DNA of 42,537 nt from Pseudomonas sp. 21 (lineage in GTDB: Bacteria; Pseudomonadota; Gammaproteobacteria; Pseudomonadales; Pseudomonadaceae): positions 1 through 42,537 of the forward strand of contig NZ_JYOA01000008.1 in NCBI RefSeq assembly GCF_000955805.1. Direction: 5' to 3'. How positions within the stretch are numbered: the stretch's first letter is position 1; every line of letters begins with the position of its first letter. A program made the translations under genes and the position numbers. The notes beneath the pieces were generated by a model. That model saw only the letters and a program-made list of their open reading frames with translations, was not told where the DNA came from and did no database searches. Of this stretch, positions 1 through 9,711 are shown piece by piece.

Positions 1-149
1 TCGTTCTGAAAATGGAACGCTAGAAGCGATTTTTGCCGTCTGGTGGAGAAAAGGCGTCGAAATTAATCTCTCTTCCCATGCAGTGACGCACTGCAAACCC
101 ACTTCCCGGCTCAGCCGGCACCCACTGAAAGCAAATCGAGGATTTCACC
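1..149 (+). promoter_or_regulatory. Upstream region of ycaC with two inverted repeats
   Basis: No gene is seen here. Two small dyads stand out: CGTTC-N8-GAACG at 2-19, which could be half of an operator cut by the window edge, and GCAGTG-ACG-CACTGC at 80-94, which could be an operator or the stem of an RNA hairpin in the leader. A ribosome binding site GAGGA lies at 138-142, seven bases before the ATG at 150. No convincing -35/-10 pair could be chosen. Confidence 0.4.
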
Positions 150-779
150 ATGACCAACGCCACCTACAACCGCCTGGACAAAGACAATGCCGCCGTCCTG
201 CTGGTCGACCACCAGGCCGGCCTGCTCTCGCTGGTCCGCGACATCGATCCGGACAAGTTCAAGAACAACGTCCTCGCCCTGGGTGACCTGGCCAAGTTCT
301 TCAACCTGCCGACCATCCTCACCACCAGCTTCGAAACCGGCCCCAACGGCCCGCTGGTCCCCGAGCTGAAAGCGCAGTTCCCGGACGCCCCGTACATCGC
401 CCGCCCCGGCCAGATCAACGCCTGGGACAACGAGGACTTCGTCAAGGCGGTGAAGGCCACCGGCAAGAAGCAGCTGATCATCGCCGGCGTGGTGACCGAG
501 GTCTGCGTGGCGTTCCCGGCGCTGTCGGCCCTGGCCGAAGGGTTCGATGTGTTCGTTGTGGCGGACGCCTCCGGCACCTTCAACGAGATGACCCGCGACG
601 CCGCCTGGCGCCGGATGGAAGCGGCCGGTGCGCAACTGATGACCTGGTTCGGCGTGGCCTGTGAGCTGCACCGCGACTGGCGCAACGATATCGAAGGCCT
701 GGCGGCGCTGTGCTCGAACCACATCCCGGATTACCGGAACCTGATGACCAGCTACAACGCGCTGACTGCGGGCAAGTAA
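150..779 (+). CDS. ycaC: YcaC-type isochorismatase-family hydrolase
   Basis: A 209-aa cytoplasmic cysteine hydrolase of the isochorismatase-like fold. The sequence follows enterobacterial YcaC almost residue for residue and has the same length, so the family call is firm. The presumed nucleophile is Cys119 in GVVTEVCV, with Asp20 in LLVDHQ as its partner; both are present. YcaC proteins form ring-shaped oligomers, and their natural substrate is not established; amide or imide hydrolysis is usually assumed. The start is set by GAGGA seven bases upstream and by alignment with the family. The gene stands alone, with a strong terminator right behind it. Nothing in the neighbourhood tells its physiological role. 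Confidence 0.93.
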   Translation: MTNATYNRLDKDNAAVLLVDHQAGLLSLVRDIDPDKFKNNVLALGDLAKFFNLPTILTTSFETGPNGPLVPELKAQFPDAPYIARPGQINAWDNEDFVKAVKATGKKQLIIAGVVTEVCVAFPALSALAEGFDVFVVADASGTFNEMTRDAAWRRMEAAGAQLMTWFGVACELHRDWRNDIEGLAALCSNHIPDYRNLMTSYNALTAGK

Positions 780-795
780 CTCTCCCGGCGTAACC

Positions 796-834
796 AAAAC
801 CGGAGCCTCCTGCAGGCTCCGGTTTTGCTTTTTT
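796..834 (+). terminator. Rho-independent terminator of ycaC
   Basis: A 13-bp perfect stem (796-808 with 814-826; core CCGGAGCC / GGCTCCGG) with a 5-base loop is followed by GCTTTTTTG. It starts 17 bases after the ycaC stop codon. Confidence 0.93.
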
Positions 835-920
835 GTAGGAGCGAGGGGCACGCCTAGTTCTTGCTCGCGAACCGCCGTGGCACGGTGCCTGTTCGTAGGA
901 GCGGACTTTGTCCGCGATGT
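835..920. repeat. REP-type palindromes (two units)
   Basis: Unit one (835-871) starts GTAGGAGCGAG and ends CTTGCTCGCGAAC, with an interrupted centre. Unit two (895-920) is GTAGGAGCGGACTTTGTCC followed by GCGATG. Both are the short GC-rich palindromes typical of Pseudomonas intergenic regions. Related units recur at 1291-1409 and 42398-42537. The whole 835-1440 gap holds only repeats and no credible gene. Confidence 0.8.
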
Positions 921-999
921 GTCTGCCTCGTGCCTTTGTTTCCTGCGCCGCTTCGGCGTGCGCGCGAACTTCCTGTTTCGCCCCCTCGGGCGAGTCACT

Positions 1000-1170
1000 T
1001 TGCCAGACGACGCAAAGTAACCAAAGGTCTTGCCCCGGACATCCGGTTTTTCGCTTGGGGCGAAAAATACCCTCGCTGAATCGAAGTTTCAGGGGCACGC
1101 CGCGAAGGGCCATCCCTGGCCCATCGCGGCTCTCGCGGCATCCATGCCGCTCAACCCCTGAAACTCCAAT
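1000..1170. repeat. Structured intergenic repeat with long inverted ends
   Basis: GTTTCAGGGG at 1086-1095 is matched by CCCCTGAAAC at 1155-1164, a perfect 10-bp inverted repeat around 59 bases. Inside it is a further stem built from AGGGCCA..TGGCCC at about 1106-1122. The preceding stretch (GCAAAGTAACCAAAGG at about 1013) resembles a motif I associate with dispersed pseudomonad intergenic repeats. No coding potential is visible. It may be a structured RNA or a non-autonomous repeated element. Confidence 0.45.
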
Positions 1171-1233
1171 CCAACGAGGCCTCCTGAACGGGGCGATCCG
1201 GAGTGCGCGGGTGTTTCTCTGGAAGACTTCTCA

Positions 1234-1269
<36 letters not shown>

Positions 1270-1290
1270 GGCGCGGCGCATGGAGTTCCT

Positions 1291-1409
1291 GTAGGAGCGA
1301 GCTTGCTCGCGAACCTTTGAACCGAGGTCGCTGGCTGGCCAATCGCGGACGGAGTCCGCTCCTGCAAAAACATCAGGCTACGTGGGAGCGGACTCCGTCC
1401 GCGATCGCC
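1291..1409. repeat. Cluster of three REP-type palindromes
   Basis: Unit 1291-1314 is of the AGCGAGCTTGCTCGC type. Unit 1342-1364 (ATCGCGGACGGAGTCCGCTCC) and unit 1383-1409 (GGGAGCGGACTCCGTCCGCGAT) are of the GGAGTCCG type in opposite orientation, so together they form a large inverted pair. They lie just beyond the 3' end of the minus-strand yghU gene and could stabilise or end its transcript. Confidence 0.8.
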
Positions 1410-1440
1410 ATCCAACTGCAGAGGAGTAACGTCAGGCAAC

Positions 1441-2277
1441 TCAGCGCGTAAAGTCCTCCGCACTGTGCCGCTCCGGCAACGCATCATCGCCCCAGGTACG
1501 GTTCACCCGCCGTCCGCGCTGCACTGCCGGGCGCGCGGCGATTTCGTCGGTCCAGCGGCGCACATGGGTGTAGCTTTCCACGTCGAGGAACTCGGCGGCC
1601 TCGTACACCTGGTTGTTCAGCAGCGCGCCGTACCAGGGCCAGATCGCCATGTCGGCGATGCTGTATTCGTCGCCGGCAATGTAGCGGTTCTCGGCCAACT
1701 GGCGGTCGAGTACGTCGAGCTGGCGCTTGACCTCCATGGCGTAGCGGTTGATCGGGTACTCGTACTTCTCCGGCGCGTAGGCGTAGAAGTGGCCGAAGCC
1801 GCCGCCGAGGAAGGGCGCACTGCCCATCTGCCAGAACAGCCAGTTCAGCGTCTCGGTGCGCTTGGCCAGGTCCCTGGGCAGGAAATGGCCGAATTTCTCC
1901 GCGAGGTAGACCAGGATCGAGCCGGATTCGAAGACGCGTTGTTCCGGCGTGACGCTGGTGTCCAGCAGGGCCGGGATCTTCGAGTTCGGGTTGATCCCGA
2001 CGAAGCCGCTGCCGAACTGGTCGCCGTCGCCGATCCTGATCAGCCAGGCGTCGTACTCGGCGCCGGCCACGCCCAGCTCCAGCAGTTCCTCCAGCAGGAT
2101 GGTGACTTTCACGCCGTTGGGCGTGGCCAGCGAATACAACTGCAGCGGGTGCTTGCCGCGTGGCAGCTGCTTGTCATGGGTCGGGCCGGCGATGGGCCGA
2201 TTGATGCTGGCGAAGGCGCCGCCGTTGCTCTTGTCCCAGGTCCAGACGCGGGGTGGAGTGTAGGTATCGTTCGCCAT
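1441..2277 (-). CDS. yghU: YghU-type glutathione S-transferase
   Basis: A 278-aa glutathione transferase of the Nu class, which in E. coli acts as a disulfide-bond reductase using two glutathione molecules. Visible features are the long N-terminal extension typical of YghU, the thioredoxin-fold half with ATPNGVKV (Thr52 and Asn54, the residues that replace the usual Tyr/Ser/Cys), KIPALLD and ESGSILVYLAEKFG, then the all-helical C-terminal half with YSIADMAIWPW. The open frame extends 27 codons further, but ATG at 2277 fits the family start (MANDTYTPP) and has GAG upstream. The gene is transcribed alone, convergent with the repeat block. Confidence 0.92.
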   Translation of the reverse strand: MANDTYTPPRVWTWDKSNGGAFASINRPIAGPTHDKQLPRGKHPLQLYSLATPNGVKVTILLEELLELGVAGAEYDAWLIRIGDGDQFGSGFVGINPNSKIPALLDTSVTPEQRVFESGSILVYLAEKFGHFLPRDLAKRTETLNWLFWQMGSAPFLGGGFGHFYAYAPEKYEYPINRYAMEVKRQLDVLDRQLAENRYIAGDEYSIADMAIWPWYGALLNNQVYEAAEFLDVESYTHVRRWTDEIAARPAVQRGRRVNRTWGDDALPERHSAEDFTR

Positions 2278-2354
2278 CTCGAAATCTCGCTTCAGGGTTG
2301 ACTGTGGGGATGCTAACCGCCCGCTCGCCAGCACGTCAGGCGCTTTTTTCTCGG

Positions 2355-2378
2355 CCACTGTTGCTGGGCGAACAGTGG
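2355..2378. promoter_or_regulatory. Inverted repeat CCACTGTT-N8-AACAGTGG upstream of the ABC operon
   Basis: A perfect 8-bp inverted repeat with an 8-base spacer, GCTGGGCG. The core TGTTGCTGGGCGAACA matches the two sites at 6907-6922 and 6931-6946 in front of the TonB receptor, including the non-symmetric spacer letters. It lies about 165 bases before the ATPase start, where a transcription factor site is plausible, and just inside the 5' side of yghU. Confidence 0.6.
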
Positions 2379-2399
2379 CGGGGATCTCGGCGAGGTGGT

Positions 2400-2543
2400 T
2401 GTTAGCTTATGCATAAACGATATTAAAAATAAGTTGATGCATGATTTGAGATTATAAAAGAATCGCCGCTCAGTCCAATGGCGAAGCTCTGAAATGGCGC
2501 TCTCGCTCTTCCGCGCCGAATCGCGTCTCGTACAGAGAGCCCC
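2400..2543 (+). promoter_or_regulatory. AT-rich promoter region of the ABC operon
   Basis: An AT-rich island (about 2400-2460) in a GC-rich setting. It contains the 10-bp palindrome TTATGCATAA at 2407-2416 and a second ATGCAT at about 2437-2442. A TTATAAAA run near 2452 may be part of a -10 element, but no clean -35 partner was found. The leader then runs to the ATPase start at 2544. Confidence 0.45.
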
Positions 2544-4076
2544 ATGTCCGCCCAGCTTGCTCCCGCCGCATTCATCCGCCTCGAAGGGGTCGGCAAGTCC
2601 TTTGCCGACAACCGCGTGTTGGCCGATCTGGAGCTGGATATTCGCCCCGGCGAGGTCCTCGCCCTGCTTGGCGCCAACGGCGCGGGCAAGTCGACGCTGG
2701 TGAAGATCATCGCCGGCTCCCACGGCCACGATGCCGGGCAGTTGCTGATCGATGGCGAGGCAGTCCGTTTCGCCTCGCCTCACGATGCCCGGCGCCACGG
2801 CATAGTCGCGGTGCACCAGCAGGTGGAACAGGGCGTGGTGCCCGGCCTGAGCGTCGCGGAAAACCTCCTGCTGGACGAGCTCTGCGGCGCCTCCGGCTCC
2901 CTGGTCTTCCGCCCGGGCGAAGCGCTCAGGCGCGCGGCCGAAATCGCCGCCGGCCTGCAGTTGAAGCTGCCACTGCAGGCACCCATCGAAAGCCTCGGCA
3001 CCGCCGAGCGGCAACTGGTGATCCTCTCCCGCGCGCTGGCATTGAAAACGCGTCTGCTGATCCTCGACGAACCCACTGCATCGCTGTCGACCGTCGAAGC
3101 CGAGCGCCTGTTCCATCTCATCGACCACCTGCGCGAACGCGGCGTGGCGATCCTCTACATCTCCCATCGGCTGTCCGATCTACAGCGCGTGGCGGACCGT
3201 GCGTTGGTCCTGCGGGACGGCCGCCTGGTCGGGGAGTTCGCCGCACCGCTGGACCTCGCCGCCGCCGTGGAATCCATGCTCGGCGCCGCGTTGGGCGACG
3301 TGCAGTTGCAGCCGCCGGAGCGGGGCAGGACCGTGCTGTCCCTGCGCGACTGGCAGCTCGAAGCCCGGAACGCGGCATTCGAGCTGGACCTGCACGAAGG
3401 CGAGGTGGTCGCCCTGACCGGCCTGCTCGGCGCCGGCAAGAGCGAGATCGCCGAAGTGCTGTTCGGCCTGCGCCGCCACCACGCCGGATCGATCCGCCTC
3501 GATGGCCGCGACTGGCTGCCCCGGACGCCGCGCGAAGCGATTTCCGCGGGCGTTTACTTCGCCGCCGAAGACCGCGCGCGCAATTCGCGGGTGCCCGGTT
3601 TCTCGGTGCGCGCCAGCATGACCTTGCCATTCCTGCGCAGCTTCACCCGCTTCGGCTTCATCGACCGCAACGCCGAGCGCACCAAAGTCGCCGAGCAGGT
3701 CGCCGCACTCGGGATCAAGGGGCCCGGCATTGAGTTCCCGCTGGAGCTGCTTTCCGGCGGCAACCAGCAGAAGGTCATTCTCGCCCGCTGGCTGCTGGGG
3801 CAGGGCCGCGTGCTGATCCTCGACGAACCCTTCCAGGGCGTCGACGTGCGTGCCCGCCGCGACATCGGCCAACGTATCCGCGCCAGTGCCGCCGGCCGCG
3901 CCACGCTGGTGATCTGCAGCGACCCGGACGAGGCCCTGGAAATCGCTGACCGCATCCTCGTCGTGCGCGACGGCGCGGTGGTCGCCGAGCTACCCCGGCA
4001 CGACCTGCAGCGCAGCGAAATCGTTGCCCATCTCACCCCATCCAACCCTTCACGCCAGGAAACTGCGCGTATCTAG
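2544..4076 (+). CDS. ABC sugar-type importer, double ATPase subunit (RbsA family)
   Basis: A 510-aa ATPase with two nucleotide-binding halves, as in RbsA/MglA/XylG importers for monosaccharide-like solutes. Half one has Walker A GANGAGKS (43-50), a degenerate signature LGTAERQ (about 151-157) and Walker B LLILDEPTAS (171-180). Half two has Walker A GLLGAGKS (293-300), signature LSGGNQQK (403-410) and Walker B VLILDEPFQG. The length is normal for the family. It is the first gene of a set with permease, binding protein and a molybdopterin protein. The substrate cannot be read from the sequence; the CUT2-type architecture suggests a sugar, nucleoside or small cyclic compound. Confidence 0.9.
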   Translation: MSAQLAPAAFIRLEGVGKSFADNRVLADLELDIRPGEVLALLGANGAGKSTLVKIIAGSHGHDAGQLLIDGEAVRFASPHDARRHGIVAVHQQVEQGVVPGLSVAENLLLDELCGASGSLVFRPGEALRRAAEIAAGLQLKLPLQAPIESLGTAERQLVILSRALALKTRLLILDEPTASLSTVEAERLFHLIDHLRERGVAILYISHRLSDLQRVADRALVLRDGRLVGEFAAPLDLAAAVESMLGAALGDVQLQPPERGRTVLSLRDWQLEARNAAFELDLHEGEVVALTGLLGAGKSEIAEVLFGLRRHHAGSIRLDGRDWLPRTPREAISAGVYFAAEDRARNSRVPGFSVRASMTLPFLRSFTRFGFIDRNAERTKVAEQVAALGIKGPGIEFPLELLSGGNQQKVILARWLLGQGRVLILDEPFQGVDVRARRDIGQRIRASAAGRATLVICSDPDEALEIADRILVVRDGAVVAELPRHDLQRSEIVAHLTPSNPSRQETARI

Positions 4077-4083
4077 AAAGGAG
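4077..4083 (+). promoter_or_regulatory. Ribosome binding site that sets the permease start
   Basis: AAAGGAG directly after the ATPase stop, six bases before GTG at 4090. It argues for the GTG start and against the ATG at 4024, which has no such site and would give a long hydrophilic extension overlapping the ATPase gene. Confidence 0.75.
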
Positions 4084-4089
4084 CCGTGC

Positions 4090-5112
4090 GTGTCCAGAAC
4101 TGCCGTGGGCAGCCCAGCGACGTCGCTCGTCGCACGCTTGCTCGACTTCCTCATCCACTACGCGCTGCTCCTGCTGCTGGCCCTGCTGGTGCTGGTGTTC
4201 GCGCTGCTGGAGCCGGCCTTCCTGCGGGTCGGCAACCTGTTCCTGGTGTTGCAGTCGGTGTCCATCGTCGCGCTGCTCGCCCTGGGCGTGACCCTGAGCA
4301 TGGCCGTGGGCGGGCTGGACCTGTCCATCGGCGCGGTCGCGGCGCTGAGCCTGATGAGCGCCAGCTACGTGATGGTGGTGCTGGACTGGGGCCCGCTCGC
4401 GGCGATCCTCGTCAGCCTCGGCCTTGGCACCCTGGTCGGGCTGCTCAATGGCTGGCTGATCGTGCGCATGCGCGTGCCGGACATCCTCGCCACGCTGGGC
4501 AGCATGTTCCTGGTGGTCGGCGTGCAGCTGATCCCCACCGGCGGCCGCTCCATCGCCGTCGGCATGACCCTGCCCAACGGCGACGAAGCGCCAGGCGCCT
4601 TCGCCAGCTGGTTCCTCGCCTTGGGTCGCGCGCAGCTGTGGGACCGCGTGCCGGTGCCCGTGGTGGTGATGCTCGGCTGCGCGCTGCTGGTCTGGCTGTT
4701 CCTCGAACGCACGCGGCCGGGTCGGCTGTTCTACGCCATCGGCGGCAACGAGCAGGCCGCGCGTCTCGCCGGCGCGGCGGTCGAGCGCTACAAGCTGCTC
4801 GCCTACGTGCTCTCGGCGCTGCTCGCTTCGCTGGGTGGATTGCTGCTGGCGGCGCGCCTGGGGCGGGGTGATGTCAGCTCCGGCAACGGACTGGTGCTCG
4901 ATGCCCTCGGTGCCGCGCTGATCGGCTTCGCCGTGCTCGGCGCGCAGAAGCCCAATGCCTTCGGCACCCTGGTCGGCGCGGTGCTGGTGGCGACCCTGCT
5001 CAACGGCCTGACCATGCTCAACGCGCCTTACTACGCGCAGGATTTCGTCAAGGGCGCCGTGCTGGTCTCGGCCCTGATGTTCACCTTCGGTCTGGCCCGG
5101 CGCGGGCGCTGA
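4090..5112 (+). CDS. ABC importer permease subunit (RbsC family)
   Basis: A 340-aa inner-membrane protein of the BPD_transp_2 (RbsC/AraH) type with about eight to ten hydrophobic segments, beginning with the strong segment at residues about 20-45. It carries the usual GGLDLSIGAVAALS stretch after the second or third helix and the conserved ALGAALIGFAVLGAQ loop near residue 275, which contacts the ATPase. The GTG start is chosen by its ribosome binding site. It lies 13 bases after the ATPase stop and 28 bases before the binding-protein gene, so the three are surely one operon. RbsC-type permeases work as homodimers, so no second permease is needed. Confidence 0.88.
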   Translation: MSRTAVGSPATSLVARLLDFLIHYALLLLLALLVLVFALLEPAFLRVGNLFLVLQSVSIVALLALGVTLSMAVGGLDLSIGAVAALSLMSASYVMVVLDWGPLAAILVSLGLGTLVGLLNGWLIVRMRVPDILATLGSMFLVVGVQLIPTGGRSIAVGMTLPNGDEAPGAFASWFLALGRAQLWDRVPVPVVVMLGCALLVWLFLERTRPGRLFYAIGGNEQAARLAGAAVERYKLLAYVLSALLASLGGLLLAARLGRGDVSSGNGLVLDALGAALIGFAVLGAQKPNAFGTLVGAVLVATLLNGLTMLNAPYYAQDFVKGAVLVSALMFTFGLARRGR

Positions 5113-5140
5113 TCGTCACCTTATTTCGGAGATTCAACGG

Positions 5141-6196
5141 ATGAAGTTCACCCCTGCCAAATCCCTGCGCGCACTGTTCGCCGCCGGGCTTTTATTGTCC
5201 GGCGCAGCTACTGCCGAAGCCGCTGGCCTGCCCGGCGCGCCGGCACCTTTCGACAAGGGCGGCGTGCAGATCGCGCTGGTCGGCTACCTGTTCTCCGGCG
5301 ACTTTCCCGAGGCCTACCTGCGCGGCGTGGAGAAGCAGGCCGACGCGCTGGATGTGAAGTTGCGCGTGTTCGATGCCCGCCAGCAGGCGGCCACCCAGCG
5401 CGAGATGCTGGAGCAGGCCATCGACCTGGGCGTGGACGGCATCATCGTCCAGCTCGGCCTGGCGGAGACCCTCAAGGATTCCATCGACAAGGCGCTGGCC
5501 AAGGGCATCAAGGTGGTGACCTTCGACGTCGACGTGAACGACCCGCGCATTACCCGCGTCGAGCAGGATCACCGCGAGCTGGCACGCCTGGCGCTCAAGC
5601 AGGTACTGCAGGACAACGGCAACAAATTCGACGCTGGCTATGTGTACATCGACGGCTTTACGCCCATGGAGCGCCGCGACGAAATCTGGCGCCAGGTGAA
5701 GGCCGAGAACCCCGGTATCGTCGAGAAGGCGCGCTTCGGCACGCTCAACGCGCCCATCGCCAACTCGGTGGCCGACCAGGCCAGCGCGGTGTTGCGGGCC
5801 AACCCTGGCATCAGCGTGTTCTTCGCACCCTTCGACGAGTTCGCCAAGGGCGTGAAGATCGCCGTGGACGAAGCCGGGCTGGGCAAGCAGGTGAAGATCT
5901 ACAGCGCCGACATCTCCACGGCCGACATCCAGATCATGAAGGAGGAGGGCAGCGCCTGGAGCGCCACCGCCGCGGTCAATCCCGAAGTGGCCGGTGCCAT
6001 CAGCGTGCGCAGCCTGGCGCTGCGCATTGCCGGGGAGAATCCCGGCGAGCAGGTGCTGGTGCCGCCGACCCTGATCACCCGCCAGCAACTGCTCGACCTG
6101 GACGTGAAGAACGTCCGCGACCTGGCGCGCAAGGTGCCGGCCTTCGGCGAGGCGCAGAAGGTCGCGCAGGCGCCGTGGATCCCGCTGGCGAACTGA
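5141..6196 (+). CDS. Periplasmic solute-binding protein of the ABC importer (RbsB-like)
   Basis: A 351-aa protein with a clear Sec signal peptide (positive start, hydrophobic core to about residue 24, cleavage after AEA at 27). The mature part has the type I periplasmic-binding fold: QIALVGYLFSGDFPEAYLRGVEKQADAL, then DGIIVQLGLAETL and KVVTFDVDV, as in ribose/galactose binding proteins. It delivers substrate to the permease encoded just upstream. GGAG lies eight bases before the ATG. Homologues of this subtype are annotated as sugar-binding, but the molybdopterin protein and TonB receptor beside it leave the ligand open; a sulfur-containing or otherwise modified small molecule is possible. 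Confidence 0.88.
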   Translation: MKFTPAKSLRALFAAGLLLSGAATAEAAGLPGAPAPFDKGGVQIALVGYLFSGDFPEAYLRGVEKQADALDVKLRVFDARQQAATQREMLEQAIDLGVDGIIVQLGLAETLKDSIDKALAKGIKVVTFDVDVNDPRITRVEQDHRELARLALKQVLQDNGNKFDAGYVYIDGFTPMERRDEIWRQVKAENPGIVEKARFGTLNAPIANSVADQASAVLRANPGISVFFAPFDEFAKGVKIAVDEAGLGKQVKIYSADISTADIQIMKEEGSAWSATAAVNPEVAGAISVRSLALRIAGENPGEQVLVPPTLITRQQLLDLDVKNVRDLARKVPAFGEAQKVAQAPWIPLAN

Positions 6197-6206
6197 GGAC
6201 TGGGCT

Positions 6207-6896
6207 ATGCACGACAAGGCCCGGCGCCTGAAGAAGGCGCGCTCGCCCAAGGGCGACCCGCGTTACGGCGAGCGCCTGCCGCCGGGGCAGGTGCTGACCG
6301 AGCGCTTTCCGATCCTCCATGAGGGCGAGGTGCCGGAGTACGCGCGCGAGACCTGGCGCTTGCGCCTCTCCGGCGCGCTGTCGCACAGGCTGTCGCAAGA
6401 GCCGCCGCAGGCGCTGGAACTGAGCCTGGACGACCTGCTGGCCTTGCCGCAGCGCGAGCTGGTCTGCGACATCCATTGCGTCACGCGCTGGTCGAAGTTC
6501 GATACCGCGTGGCGTGGCGTGCACCTGGCCGACCTGCTCGCGCACTACGGTGTGGAACCGACTGGGCAATTTGTCATGGCCCATGCGGATCACGACTACG
6601 AGACCAACCTGCCGCTGCAGGACCTGTTGCGTCCGGACAGCCTGCTCGCCACGCACTACGCCGGCGAACCGCTGACCCCGGTGCACGGCTGGCCGCTGCG
6701 GCTGGTGATCGCCGGGCGCTATTTCTGGAAGAGTGCGAAGTGGCTGCGCGAGCTGCACTTCAGCGACAGCGATCGTCTCGGATTCTGGGAACGCAATGGC
6801 TTCCACAACGAGGCTGACCCGTTCCGTGAGGAGCGTTTTTCTGGCGCGGCGCTGGATATTCCCGAGGACGAATGGGAGCGCAAGGCCTTCGATTGA
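6207..6896 (+). CDS. Sulfite-oxidase-like molybdopterin-dependent oxidoreductase
   Basis: A 229-aa protein made only of the oxidoreductase molybdopterin-binding domain of the sulfite oxidase/MsrP class. Cys91 in CDIHCVTRWSKFD stands where the molybdenum-ligating cysteine lies, followed by WRGVHLADLL and HGWPLRLVIAGRYFWKSAKWL, typical of the family. There is no signal peptide and no dimerisation or heme domain, so it is probably a soluble cytoplasmic enzyme. Its substrate is unknown. TGAGGA overlapping the end of the binding-protein gene provides the ribosome binding site, and the spacing of 10 bases makes it the fourth gene of the ABC operon, suggesting it oxidises or reduces the imported compound. 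Confidence 0.85.
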   Translation: MHDKARRLKKARSPKGDPRYGERLPPGQVLTERFPILHEGEVPEYARETWRLRLSGALSHRLSQEPPQALELSLDDLLALPQRELVCDIHCVTRWSKFDTAWRGVHLADLLAHYGVEPTGQFVMAHADHDYETNLPLQDLLRPDSLLATHYAGEPLTPVHGWPLRLVIAGRYFWKSAKWLRELHFSDSDRLGFWERNGFHNEADPFREERFSGAALDIPEDEWERKAFD

Positions 6897-6906
6897 AAGG
6901 CCCGGC

Positions 6907-6946
6907 TGTTGCTGGGCAAACACCCGGGGCTGTTGCTGGGACAACA
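6907..6946. promoter_or_regulatory. Tandem TGTTGCTGGG-NN-AACA sites before the TonB receptor
   Basis: Two copies of the same imperfect dyad: TGTTGCTGGGCAAACA (6907-6922) and TGTTGCTGGGACAACA (6931-6946), 24 bases apart start to start. Both match the core of the inverted repeat at 2355-2378. The sites lie just after the stop of the molybdopterin gene and 37-76 bases upstream of the proposed -35. They are probable activator or repressor sites linking the ABC operon with the TonB receptor. Confidence 0.6.
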
Positions 6947-6982
6947 CTGTAACTAGTTATAAACAAAGCATTTTTTATTCGT

Positions 6983-7010
6983 TTGAAAGCATTCTGCCAC
7001 TAGCTAGGAT
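6983..7010 (+). promoter_or_regulatory. Candidate sigma-70 promoter of the TonB receptor
   Basis: TTGAAA (6983-6988), a 16-base gap, and TAGGAT (7005-7010) inside an AT-rich island (TTATAAACAAAGCATTTTTT just upstream). The expected start near 7017 gives a leader of about 250 bases. Confidence 0.5.
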
Positions 7011-7016
7011 GACGCC

Positions 7017-7266
7017 TTCCCCATCGGGTCAGGGATGACCCGCGATACCGAGAGCCGCGCCTTTTCGCTCATCACGAAAAGAGACCGGCCGTGACACCTG
7101 GAGCGTTTTCCCGAGCACTGTTTTCTCCACCTGAGCGGAGGACAGTCGCTCGCGGTTTCCGGACTTCCGACACCAGCCGCTCAAGTCAAAAGAACCCAAA
7201 AAGCGGAGTTCCGGACTCGCCGCCAACGGCGAGTGGCGCTCTTTAAGCGAGACAGGAGTATTTCGC
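7017..7266 (+). promoter_or_regulatory. Long structured leader of the TonB receptor gene
   Basis: About 250 bases with no annotated gene. It contains a dyad GGGTCA-GGGA-TGACCC around 7026-7041, the direct repeat TTCCGGACT at 7157-7165 and 7209-7217, and a perfect 7-bp hairpin CTCGCCG-CCAA-CGGCGAG at 7216-7233, then GCTCTTTAAG. A 19-codon open frame starts at ATG 7035 and ends at TGA 7092-7094, overlapping a GTG that opens a second frame of about 50 codons. The ribosome binding site of the receptor is AGGAG at 7254-7258. It does not match the riboswitch classes I can recognise by eye. Confidence 0.4.
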
Positions 7267-9648
<2,382 letters not shown>

Positions 9649-9669
9649 TCCGCTCTTCTGAAAATCACG

Positions 9670-9688
9670 GGGGCCGCATTGCGGCCCC
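9670..9688 (+). terminator. Hairpin between the TonB receptor and the permease
   Basis: GGGGCCGC-ATT-GCGGCCCC, an 8-bp perfect stem 22 bases after the receptor stop. Only a weak T-run follows (CTCCTTTTG), so it may be a partial terminator or a stem that protects the receptor message and sets a lower level for the permease. Confidence 0.5.
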
Positions 9689-9711
9689 GACTCCTTTTGC
9701 GGAGCCGACTC

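Noticed and set aside
7231..7250. Possible sigma-54 promoter TGGCGC-N5-AAGC before the TonB receptor
   Set aside because: The -12 box lacks TTGC and the start would fall on the ribosome binding site at 7254.
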